Assembly (NCBI GenBank): GCA_000432855.1
Contig: HF990839.1
Coordinates: 1 to 12,605 of the forward strand
Length of the DNA: 12,605 bases
DNA from: Firmicutes bacterium CAG:822
GTDB taxonomy: Bacteria; Bacillota_I; Bacilli_A; RF39; UBA660
Reading direction: 5' to 3'
In this document: positions 5,727 through 12,578 of the stretch, piece by piece
How the letters are laid out: the number at the start of each line of letters is the position of its first letter
Numbering within the stretch: the stretch's first letter is position 1
Notes under the pieces: generated by a model
Told to the model about the DNA's origin: nothing
Databases searched by the model: none
The model's input: only the letters and a program-made list of their open reading frames with translations
Program-made: the position numbers and the translations under genes

Positions 5727-6743
5727 ATGAGTAGGATAAGAAAAAAGAGAAAAATAAAAAAATTTTTTTACGTATTTTTATTTATTTTGCTTGTTATAAT
5801 TGTATTAATTATTTATATATTTTTCTTTTCTGATGGCGATTTTAGTAATGGAGCAGGTAAATTATTTGATGATATTACTGAAAATATTACAAAAAGTACG
5901 GAAGCTTATAAAACATGTATGAGTGAAGAAGTATTAAAAGAAGAAGATTTTAGTGATGAACTTAATGCGAAAAAAGATGAAATAATAGGTTTGTATAGCG
6001 GAGTAAATGCTGATTTTATGTATACTGATTTAGAAAGTGATTATAGTTTTGGGGAAGGCGAAGATAGTGAAATTTATGCGGCTAGTGTCACTAAGTTACC
6101 GGCAGTTTTATATGCATATAAATTGGCGGATGATGGAAAACTTGATTTGAATAAGGAACTTACTTATTTGGCTAAATATAGTGCGGGTGGTAGTGGAATT
6201 ATTCAAAACGATAGTGTTGGAACAAAATATAAGTTAAGTACAGTTTTGGAATATACAATTAGATATAGTGATAATATTGGATATGCAATGCTTTTAGATG
6301 AATTAGGTGGTAGAAATAAAGTTAAAGAATATTGGGAAAGTTTAGGATATGAAATTCATTATTCAGATAATTTTGGTAATTTGTCACCAGCACTCGGTAA
6401 TGGATATATTAAAGAGGTTTATAAATATTATTTAACGGGTAAAGATAATGCGAAAAAATTAGTGGAAGACATGGAAAATTCAGATAACTCAGAGTACGTT
6501 AAAAGTGGTGATGTAATAGTTGCTCATAAATATGGAGAATATGTCGAAGGTGGAGGATATTACAATGATGTTTCACTTAATTTTACTGAGCATCCTTTCG
6601 CCCTTTCAATTACTAGTACTTTAGGTTTAACTGATAGAATGAAAAATTTATTTTTAGAAACTCATAAATTAAGTATTGAATTTAATAACATGTATTATGA
6701 AGAAAAAGGAAATTATTGTATGGAAAAATCACGCGTTTTTTAG
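5727..6743 (+). CDS. Membrane-anchored class A beta-lactamase-fold serine hydrolase
   Basis: A basic N terminus (RIRKKRKIKK) and one hydrophobic helix (about 13-34), with no obvious cleavage site, should anchor the protein with its domain outside the membrane. The extracellular part carries the serine penicillin-recognising motifs: SxxK as SVTK (Ser120, Lys123), SDN (181-183) and a K[TS]G-like KYG (268-270). The region SAGGSGIIQ to IRYSDNIGY resembles the Beta-lactamase2 family. The omega-loop Glu of true class A beta-lactamases (ExxLN) is not apparent; the corresponding stretch reads NLSPALGN. A penicillin-binding or cell-wall hydrolase role is therefore more likely than antibiotic hydrolysis, but this is inference. 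The gene has its own promoter and terminator, and its last codons are inside the terminator hairpin. Confidence 0.85.
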   Translation: MSRIRKKRKIKKFFYVFLFILLVIIVLIIYIFFFSDGDFSNGAGKLFDDITENITKSTEAYKTCMSEEVLKEEDFSDELNAKKDEIIGLYSGVNADFMYTDLESDYSFGEGEDSEIYAASVTKLPAVLYAYKLADDGKLDLNKELTYLAKYSAGGSGIIQNDSVGTKYKLSTVLEYTIRYSDNIGYAMLLDELGGRNKVKEYWESLGYEIHYSDNFGNLSPALGNGYIKEVYKYYLTGKDNAKKLVEDMENSDNSEYVKSGDVIVAHKYGEYVEGGGYYNDVSLNFTEHPFALSITSTLGLTDRMKNLFLETHKLSIEFNNMYYEEKGNYCMEKSRVF

Positions 6744-6759
6744 GAGTGATTTTTCTTTT
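6723..6759 (+). terminator. Terminator overlapping the end of the serine hydrolase gene
   Basis: GAAAAATCAC (6723-6732) and GTGATTTTTC (6746-6755) form a perfect 10-bp stem with a 13-nt loop that contains the stop codon (6741-6743). A short T4 run follows, and T5 lies inside the 3' arm. Confidence 0.75.
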
Positions 6760-6765
6760 GAAATG

Positions 6766-6795
6766 TTGCCTAAACAAGTGTTCGGATGTTATAAT
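6766..6795 (+). promoter_or_regulatory. Extended -10 promoter of priA
   Basis: TGTTATAAT (6787-6795) is a perfect extended -10 element. TTGCCT (6766-6771), 18 bp upstream of the hexamer, is a 4-of-6 -35 match. The predicted start near 6802 lies about 22 nt before the ATG. Confidence 0.7.
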
Positions 6796-6823
6796 TATAT
6801 TTGTTAGATAAGGTGGTGATGAT

Positions 6824-8968
6824 ATGCTTGCGGATATCTTAGTCGAAGTTGTTGCCAAAACAACGGATAAAACTTTTACGTATCATATTCCTGATGGGAT
6901 GAATGCTAAAGAAGGTATGAGAGCTTTAGTACCATTTGGAAGAAGAAATATTGAAGGTTTTATCATTAGAATATACGATGAAGTAGAACTCGATTATGAA
7001 GTTAAAGATATTATTCAGCTAGTCGATGAAAAACCGGTTTTGAATGAAGAGATGTTAGAGCTTGGCAAGTATATTAGTAAGAAGACATTATCACCTTTAA
7101 CGCTCTCTTATCAGACAATGTTACCTAGTGGTTTAAAAGCTAAGGAAAAAACAAATATTAATAAGAAGATAGTTAAATATTTACAGGTTTTAAAAGATGG
7201 TGAATTTAAAGGTGAAAAACAAAAACAGGTCTTTGATTATGTTAAAAAAAATAACTTAGTTTTAAAGGCTGAGGCCAATAAAATTTCTTCATCTGCAGTG
7301 AAAACACTTATTAATAATGGATATTTAGAAGAGGTAGAAAAAGAAGTTTATAGATTAGATGAAGAAGTAGAAGTAGAAAAAAAACATTATGATTTAACAG
7401 AAGAACAAGCAAAAGTATTAGAAAGTGTAAAGTTTGATAAGTTTAAACCGTATTTATTACATGGGGTAACTGGTAGTGGAAAAACGCTTGTCTATATTAG
7501 GTTAATCGAAAAAGTGCTTAAACAAGGAAAAGAAGCTATTTTATTAGTTCCTGAGATTAGTTTAACACCACAAGTTGTCGATATTTTTAAAAAGCGTTTT
7601 GGAAAGACGATTGCTATTTTACACAGTGGTCTTAGTAATGGTGAGAAGTATGATGAGTGGCGTAAGATTGAAAGGAAAGAAGTTTCAATAGTTATTGGAG
7701 CTCGTAGTGCGATATTCGCCCCATTTACTAATTTAGGAATTATTATTATCGATGAGGAACATTCCAATACTTATAAGCAGGACAATGTTCCAAGATATAA
7801 TGCGATTGATGTGGCACTTAGAAGAGGAAAAACTTATAATATTCCGGTTGTTTTAGGAAGTGCGACACCAAGTGTGGAGAGTTATACAAGAGCTAAAACG
7901 GGAATTTATGAGTTATTAGTTATGAAAAATAGAGTTAATAAGAAAATGCCTAAGGTTTACTTAGTCGATATGAAAGATGAGTTTAAAAAAGGTAATAGGG
8001 TATTTTCGGAGATTTTTAAAGAGAAGATGAATGATAGGTTAAGTAAAAATGAGCAAGTTTTAGTTTTACTTAATAGAAGAGGTTATTCGACGGTTATTAC
8101 TTGTAAGGAGTGTGGATTTACACATAAGTGTCCAAATTGTGATATTCCTTTAACTTATCATAAAAATGTCAATATTATGAAGTGTCATTATTGTGATTAT
8201 AAGGTCCCTAGACTTTTAGAATGTCCAAAGTGTCACAGTAAAAATATAAATTCCTTAGGTATGGGAACAGAGAAATTAGAAAGTTTAATTAAAGAAGAAT
8301 TTAAAGATGCGAAAGTAATTAGAATGGATCAAGATACGACGAGAAATAAAGGAGCGCATAAGCGAATTATAGATGATTTTAAGGAAGGAAAATACAACGT
8401 TTTAGTTGGAACACAGATGATTGCGAAAGGACTTGATTTTCCTAAGGTTACTTTAGTATGTGTGGTTAATGGTGATGCAACACTTAATATTCCAGATTTT
8501 AGAAGTAGTGAGAGAACTTATGAACTTTTAAGTCAAGTCTCTGGTAGAGCAGGACGTGATAAATTAGATGGTGAAGTTATTATTCAAGGATTTAATGTGA
8601 GTCATTATAGTATTGTATATGCGAAGAATAATGATTATGAAAGTTTTTATAATGAAGAGATGAAAATAAGAAAGGTACTTAAATATCCACCTTATTATAA
8701 TCTTTGCTTAATTAAAGTTAGCGGCAAGAATTATGATGAAGTTTATAGTGAAGCTAGTAAGATTACTACTTATTTAAAAAGTAATTTAAATAATATTGTT
8801 TTGGGTCCAGCTTCAGCTAGTATGCCTAAAATTAATAATATTTATTATGTTCAAATTATAATTAAATTTAAGAATACTAAAGAGATTTTAAGTTACCTAG
8901 AATTTATTAGGGAACATTATAAGAAAAAAATCAATGTCGATATTGATTTAAATCCATTAAAGATATAG
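6824..8968 (+). CDS. priA: Primosomal protein N', replication restart helicase PriA
   Basis: PriA recognises stalled forks and D-loops, unwinds the lagging arm 3' to 5' and starts primosome loading. The 714-residue protein is complete. The N-terminal 3'-DNA-binding domain opens with ILVEVVAKTTDKTFTYHIP. Helicase motifs are Walker A GVTGSGKT (214-221), DEEH box (310-313), SAT (346-348), GMGTEKLE (479-486) and QVSGRAGR (571-578). The Zn-binding module has all eight cysteines as four CxxC pairs (427/430, 436/439, 454/457, 467/470). AAGGTGG lies 7 nt before the ATG. Its length is close to E. coli PriA and shorter than B. subtilis PriA. It is transcribed from its own promoter. fmt follows 44 nt downstream, the common Firmicutes order. 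Confidence 0.98.
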   Translation: MLADILVEVVAKTTDKTFTYHIPDGMNAKEGMRALVPFGRRNIEGFIIRIYDEVELDYEVKDIIQLVDEKPVLNEEMLELGKYISKKTLSPLTLSYQTMLPSGLKAKEKTNINKKIVKYLQVLKDGEFKGEKQKQVFDYVKKNNLVLKAEANKISSSAVKTLINNGYLEEVEKEVYRLDEEVEVEKKHYDLTEEQAKVLESVKFDKFKPYLLHGVTGSGKTLVYIRLIEKVLKQGKEAILLVPEISLTPQVVDIFKKRFGKTIAILHSGLSNGEKYDEWRKIERKEVSIVIGARSAIFAPFTNLGIIIIDEEHSNTYKQDNVPRYNAIDVALRRGKTYNIPVVLGSATPSVESYTRAKTGIYELLVMKNRVNKKMPKVYLVDMKDEFKKGNRVFSEIFKEKMNDRLSKNEQVLVLLNRRGYSTVITCKECGFTHKCPNCDIPLTYHKNVNIMKCHYCDYKVPRLLECPKCHSKNINSLGMGTEKLESLIKEEFKDAKVIRMDQDTTRNKGAHKRIIDDFKEGKYNVLVGTQMIAKGLDFPKVTLVCVVNGDATLNIPDFRSSERTYELLSQVSGRAGRDKLDGEVIIQGFNVSHYSIVYAKNNDYESFYNEEMKIRKVLKYPPYYNLCLIKVSGKNYDEVYSEASKITTYLKSNLNNIVLGPASASMPKINNIYYVQIIIKFKNTKEILSYLEFIREHYKKKINVDIDLNPLKI

Positions 8969-8985
8969 TTAAATGATTAGAAATG

Positions 8986-8994
8986 TGGTAAAAT
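8986..8994 (+). promoter_or_regulatory. Extended -10 promoter element before fmt
   Basis: TGGTAAAAT (8986-8994) is a near-consensus extended -10 element without a good -35 box. The predicted start near 9001 would place AAGGTGA (from 9002) at the very 5' end of the transcript. Read-through from priA is also possible, since I see no terminator in the gap. Confidence 0.5.
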
Positions 8995-9012
8995 TAATAT
9001 TAAGGTGATGAT

Positions 9013-9972
9013 ATGGATTTTGATAAGATAGAAATAAAAAGAGATCCGACAATTATTTTTATGGGGACACCAGAATTTAGTGTGCCGGTTTTAGAAGGAT
9101 TAATTAGTAAGTATAAAGTAAGAGCTATTGTAACCCAACCAGATAAACCAGTTGGTAGACATGGTGATGTAAAGTTTTCACCAGTCAAGGAAGTGGCTTT
9201 AAAACACAATATTTTATGTTTACAGCCAAATAAAATTAAGGAGGCTTTACAAGAGATTAATGCGCTGGAACCTGATTTAGTTATTACATGTGCTTATGGT
9301 CAAATATTACCACTTGAACTTTTACTTATTCCTAAATTAGGATGTATTAATGTGCATGCATCACTTCTTCCAAAGTTACGTGGAGGGGCACCAATTCATC
9401 ATGCGATTATTGATGGATATAGTGAAACTGGTGTGACAATTATGTATATGGCTGAGGGTATGGATACTGGTGATATGATCAGTCAAAGTAAAATAGAAAT
9501 TACCGATGATGATACAGCGTCTACTTTACATGACAAGTTATCGATTTTAGGGCGTGATTTACTTTTAGAGACTTTACCAAGTATTATTGAAGGAACAAAT
9601 AAAAGAATTCCACAGGATGAATCAGAGGCTACTTATGGTTTTAATATTAGTAGAAAAGATGAGAAAATCGATTTTAGTAAAACTATGCGAAAGATAGTTA
9701 ACCAGGTTAGAGGATTAAATTCTTGGCCTGGAGCTTACTGTATGTTTGAAGATAAAATTATGAAGGTATGGGCATGTTATAGAACAGATAAGCGTTATGA
9801 TTTCGCAATGCCTGGAGAAATTACAGCGATTTATTCTGATGGGTTTGGTGTTAAGTGTAGTAATGGGGAAGTTGTATTTACTGAAGTTCAACCAGAAGGT
9901 AAGAAAAAAATGAGAGCTATTGATTTTATTAATGGCTATCATGGTGAATTAGTTGGAAAGATTTTGAAATAA
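9013..9972 (+). CDS. fmt: Methionyl-tRNA formyltransferase
   Basis: Fmt formylates Met-tRNAfMet with 10-formyltetrahydrofolate, producing the initiator used by IF2, which links it functionally to IF3 at the window start. The 319 residues contain the family's conserved blocks: IIFMGTPEFSVPVLEGL (14-30), TQPDKPVGR (41-49) and INVHASLLPKLRGGAPI with catalytic Asn113 and His115. These are followed by ETGVTIMYMAEGMDTGDMI with Asp151, then the C-terminal tRNA-binding domain (VNQVRGLNSWPGAYC). About ten extra residues (MDFDKIEIKR) precede the usual start. The Shine-Dalgarno site AAGGTGATG supports this ATG, and there is no later Met before FMGTPEF. The stop codon is 1 nt from the next start, suggesting translational coupling with the downstream membrane protein. 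Confidence 0.97.
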   Translation: MDFDKIEIKRDPTIIFMGTPEFSVPVLEGLISKYKVRAIVTQPDKPVGRHGDVKFSPVKEVALKHNILCLQPNKIKEALQEINALEPDLVITCAYGQILPLELLLIPKLGCINVHASLLPKLRGGAPIHHAIIDGYSETGVTIMYMAEGMDTGDMISQSKIEITDDDTASTLHDKLSILGRDLLLETLPSIIEGTNKRIPQDESEATYGFNISRKDEKIDFSKTMRKIVNQVRGLNSWPGAYCMFEDKIMKVWACYRTDKRYDFAMPGEITAIYSDGFGVKCSNGEVVFTEVQPEGKKKMRAIDFINGYHGELVGKILK

Positions 9973-9973
9973 G

Positions 9974-10672
9974 ATGTTTAAAAAAATAAAAGAAAATCCT
10001 TATTATCAAAAATTTAAGGAAATGAGGGCTGACCCAAAACTTAGACCGATAACGTCGCTTATATTATGGTTTATATTTTTTGTGATAGTCATTTTATTTG
10101 CGCGTGGTCTAACAAGTACACGAGCAAATTTGGAAAGTACAGAAACACAAAAGACTACTTTAAGTGATTCTAATTATGAATTTACTTATAGTAATAATTC
10201 TGGAGTTATTTTTGGACAGACTTATGATGATAAATTAGAATTTATGTATGGCGGTAATCGTTATTATTATAATGGTGAAACTGTTTATTTGATACAGAGT
10301 CAGCAAGCTACTATTATGCCGGCTTTTGATTTAAATGTTTTAAAGATAAATAGCAAAATGATTAATAATTTAATTAGTAATTTAAATTATAATATGGATG
10401 GAGAGGCTAAACAATATTTAGTACCACTTTCTAATTTTTTAAATTTATATGAAGTGGATGTAGAAGCTGATTTAAGTTTGGCTAATCAATATAATATTGT
10501 TATTAATGTTTATGAAAATGATAATGGTATTTATATGTACAAATTAGATTTAACTAACTATTATAATTATAGAGGTTTAAATAACGATGGAATTTTAACT
10601 ATTGATATTTATAATAGTGAAGTGAATGATTTTACAAAGTATTATGATGAATTAGTAGGAGGGGTAAAATGA
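9974..10672 (+). CDS. Unrecognised single-pass membrane protein, 232 residues
   Basis: I do not recognise a family. The protein has a basic, aromatic cytoplasmic start (MFKKIKENPYYQKFKEM), one strong transmembrane helix at about 26-44, and an outside domain of about 185 residues. That domain is rich in Tyr, Asn, Asp and Ser with alternating hydrophobic residues, suggesting beta structure (GGNRYYYNGETVYLI, YNIVINVYENDNGIYMYKLD). No cysteines, lipobox or sorting signal are seen. It starts 1 nt after fmt, within reach of ribosomes finishing fmt, and overlaps the next gene by 4 nt (ATGA), so all three are probably translated as one unit. A role at the cell surface with the next gene's product is an inference from this coupling. 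Confidence 0.85.
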   Translation: MFKKIKENPYYQKFKEMRADPKLRPITSLILWFIFFVIVILFARGLTSTRANLESTETQKTTLSDSNYEFTYSNNSGVIFGQTYDDKLEFMYGGNRYYYNGETVYLIQSQQATIMPAFDLNVLKINSKMINNLISNLNYNMDGEAKQYLVPLSNFLNLYEVDVEADLSLANQYNIVINVYENDNGIYMYKLDLTNYYNYRGLNNDGILTIDIYNSEVNDFTKYYDELVGGVK

Positions 10673-10977
10673 CAATTCCAGTAATTGTGCTTATAATCGC
10701 TTTAGTATTAATAATTGTATTTTTTAAGGATTTTAATGCTTTTGTATACGCATTTGTAATGATTGATATATTTTTGAGAATTGTGACTTATTTGAAGATG
10801 TATATAATTAAAGATAATGCTTTTGGTTTCTTTAATTTTATTCCTGAAAGTATACCAGCGATTATTAAATCATTTGATTTAGGAATGTTTAATGACATAG
10901 TAATGTTCTTATATGTACTTGTATATATGATTTTCTTAGGACTATTGTTTTCTAAGTTTGTTAATCGTAAATTTTAA
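10669..10977 (+). CDS. Unrecognised small integral membrane protein, 102 residues
   Basis: I do not recognise a family. Hydrophobic segments at about 2-18, 23-42 and 74-95 suggest three membrane helices, with a short middle loop containing FGFFNFIPESIPAIIK and a basic end (FVNRKF). The strong Shine-Dalgarno GGAGGGG (10658-10664) precedes the ATG, which overlaps the upstream stop as ATGA. This close pairing with the preceding single-pass protein suggests the two products act together, possibly as a membrane complex. It is the last gene of the fmt transcript, converging on the minus-strand sortase unit 34 bp away. Confidence 0.82.
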   Translation: MTIPVIVLIIALVLIIVFFKDFNAFVYAFVMIDIFLRIVTYLKMYIIKDNAFGFFNFIPESIPAIIKSFDLGMFNDIVMFLYVLVYMIFLGLLFSKFVNRKF

Positions 10978-10983
10978 TTTAAA

Positions 10984-11013
10984 AAAATTCTAGGCTTGAT
11001 AGTCTAGAATTTT
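10984..11013. terminator. Bidirectional terminator between convergent units
   Basis: AAAATTCTAG (10984-10993) and CTAGAATTTT (11004-11013) form a perfect 10-bp stem, extendable by a G-U pair. Read on the minus strand, the hairpin ends in a run of seven T (complement of 10981-10987) and is the better terminator. On the plus strand only T4, within the stem, is present. It overlaps the stop codon of the minus-strand gene (11012-11014). Confidence 0.8.
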
Positions 11014-11725
11014 ATAATGTTAGTATTTCGATGTCGTCATCGTCGGAATCATCTTTATTATTTATGTTGTTTTGGGCTTCTAAGTTTTGGCTGTTCGTAT
11101 TATTTATTTGAATTTCACTTAAATCTTGTTTTTCTGATATATTATCTTTTTCTTCATTTTTAATATTTTTAATACTTTTTTCTATGAGTTTATTAATTAT
11201 TAATTTACTTATAATTAAAATGATCCAGAAGGTAAATAAGACGGTGGTACTTTGAATTAGTACTGATATATCATCGTTTGAATATACTTTTTCAAAACTA
11301 TAGATGTTTATATTGTTGGTGATTATTTGTTCTAATGTATAAAGCATAAAAACCATAATTACAGTAAAAAATATAACATTAATCACTTTACTTAAGTTAC
11401 TTGTTTTTTTAATTATACTATATAAGAAGATAAAATTTGTGATGATAATGATAATTACATAGGTTGCCAAATTAGGAAAAAATATCTGCATAAATATATT
11501 ATTTATTAAATTATCAAACAATTTATTTAAATAAGAACTATATCTAATAATGATAAATAAAACAATAAATATCCAACCTAGAATAGAAACTAATTTTCCA
11601 ATTTTCTTTTTGTTTTTAATATTTATTATCATTGCAGAAGCAAATATGATTCCAAGAATGATAAATAAAACAGAACTTGGTGAATTAGAAATTACATCTA
11701 ATAAAATTTCAATAAAATTATTCAT
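11012..11725 (-). CDS. Unrecognised five-helix membrane protein with acidic C-terminal tail
   Basis: I do not recognise a family. The 237-residue protein has about five hydrophobic segments (about 17-36, 44-60, 85-105, 114-132, 155-176). A polar tail of about 55 residues, rich in Asn, Glu, Lys and Asp, ends in DDSDDDDIEILTL. With one helix orientation satisfying the Lys-rich loops (KNKKKIGK, KKTSN), the tail would be cytoplasmic or surface-exposed depending on topology, which I cannot settle. Its ATG overlaps the sortase stop codon by 4 nt (ATGA), and the pair shares one promoter and one terminator. A helper or partner role for the sortase is inferred only from this coupling. No LPXTG-like sorting signal is present. 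Confidence 0.83.
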   Translation of the reverse strand: MNNFIEILLDVISNSPSSVLFIILGIIFASAMIINIKNKKKIGKLVSILGWIFIVLFIIIRYSSYLNKLFDNLINNIFMQIFFPNLATYVIIIIITNFIFLYSIIKKTSNLSKVINVIFFTVIMVFMLYTLEQIITNNINIYSFEKVYSNDDISVLIQSTTVLFTFWIILIISKLIINKLIEKSIKNIKNEEKDNISEKQDLSEIQINNTNSQNLEAQNNINNKDDSDDDDIEILTL

Positions 11726-12396
11726 GATACCACTTCTTTACTTTCTAAATTACCAATATAAACGGTTTGTAAGGTATCGCTGTTTTTTGTACAGGTAATC
11801 AAGGTAATACAGGTAGTACTAGTATCACGATAAATTGCAACTTTACCGTTTTTGGGAACATCATAGATATTAACAATTTTATAGGTATACTTTACATCTG
11901 TGTAATAGACATTTACAGTATCGCCTTCAGTTAATTGATATAGATTTTTAAAATAACTAATCGAACTATTGCCAGAATGAGATGCTAAAATAAGATTGCC
12001 ATTTTCGACATTAGGCCAATCAGATGGGTAAATTGTTTGAATATTTTTATTTACATTGTTGTTTTTATCTTTTAAAGCAACTAGTCCTTGATTTAAGTTT
12101 ATTTTGGGAATTTCTAAATATCCTACATATTTATTATTGCTGTTATTATTTATTTTATTATTTGAAGATGTATTTGATGATTGATTTTCATTTGTTGTGT
12201 CTTCTGTGGAAAGAATGGTCGAATCATCATCTATTTCTTGAGGTTCGTTATTACCATATAGTTTTAAGTTTACAGTTTCAAAAGTTAAGTGTATTTTTGA
12301 TAAAACGTAATTATATGAAAGTAAGCCAAGGCCAATAAAGCATAATATGAACATAAACACAATTATAATTTTATTTCGACGAATTTTTTGTTGCAT
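11722..12396 (-). CDS. Membrane-anchored sortase family transpeptidase
   Basis: Sortases cut a sorting motif in secreted proteins and attach them to the cell wall or to pilin subunits. This 224-residue protein has a basic start (MQQKIRRNK), one membrane helix (about 9-31) and a long low-complexity Ser/Asn/Asp/Thr linker (about 50-89). The catalytic domain covers about 90-218: VGYLEIPKINLNQGL, catalytic His140 in LILASHSGN and catalytic Cys202 in ITLITCTKN. The usual active-site Arg in the last strand is not seen; the aligned stretch LQTVYIGNL has Gln210. An in-frame ATG at 12414 would add MIGGHT, but AGGAGG lies inside that stretch, 7 nt before this ATG. The subclass and substrate are unknown. 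The single anchor and tight partner gene suggest a dedicated rather than general sortase (inference). Confidence 0.92.
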   Translation of the reverse strand: MQQKIRRNKIIIVFMFILCFIGLGLLSYNYVLSKIHLTFETVNLKLYGNNEPQEIDDDSTILSTEDTTNENQSSNTSSNNKINNNSNNKYVGYLEIPKINLNQGLVALKDKNNNVNKNIQTIYPSDWPNVENGNLILASHSGNSSISYFKNLYQLTEGDTVNVYYTDVKYTYKIVNIYDVPKNGKVAIYRDTSTTCITLITCTKNSDTLQTVYIGNLESKEVVS

Positions 12397-12403
12397 CGTA
12401 TGG

Positions 12404-12409
12404 CCTCCT
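12404..12409 (-). promoter_or_regulatory. Ribosome binding site that fixes the sortase start
   Basis: CCTCCT on the plus strand reads AGGAGG on the minus strand, 7 nt upstream of the ATG at 12396-12394. It lies downstream of the other in-frame ATG (12414-12412), which excludes that start. Confidence 0.85.
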
Positions 12410-12420
12410 ATCATATAGTA

Positions 12421-12449
12421 ATTTTATCATTTATTATGTTTAAAATCAA
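12421..12449 (-). promoter_or_regulatory. Promoter of the sortase unit
   Basis: On the minus strand TTGATT (12449-12444) and TAAAAT (12426-12421) are separated by 17 bp, with a TGA extension just before the -10 box. The predicted start near 12414 gives a leader of about 18 nt. Confidence 0.65.
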
Positions 12450-12547
12450 TGTATGATGTTTTGCTAATTAATAAAATACGATAATTGATGTCAAAAGAAA
12501 TTAATTGAAGTATTGTTTGTTATTTTTTTTATATACTAGGAATTTGC

Positions 12548-12572
12548 TTTGCAAAAGGTAGAAGTTTGCAAA
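12548..12572. repeat. Pair of TTTGCAAA palindromes
   Basis: The self-complementary octamer TTTGCAAA occurs at 12548-12555 and 12565-12572, 17 bp apart centre to centre. A partial copy (ATTTGC, 12542-12547) precedes the first. The pair lies immediately upstream of a likely plus-strand promoter, so it could be an operator. AT-rich chance occurrence is also possible. Confidence 0.35.
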
Positions 12573-12578
12573 AAGTTA

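Noticed and set aside
7492..7767. Minus-strand open frame inside priA (similar ones at 5339-5587, 9000-9209, 9715-9942)
   Set aside because: Each lies wholly or almost wholly within a confidently identified gene and shows no start signal or recognisable protein.
12024..12338. Plus-strand open frame inside the sortase gene (and 11550-11798 inside its partner)
   Set aside because: Cys/Tyr/Phe-rich translations antisense to real genes, with no ribosome binding site.
12397..12414. Sortase starting at the ATG at 12414 (minus strand)
   Set aside because: The AGGAGG site lies inside the extra six codons and is correctly spaced only for the ATG at 12396.
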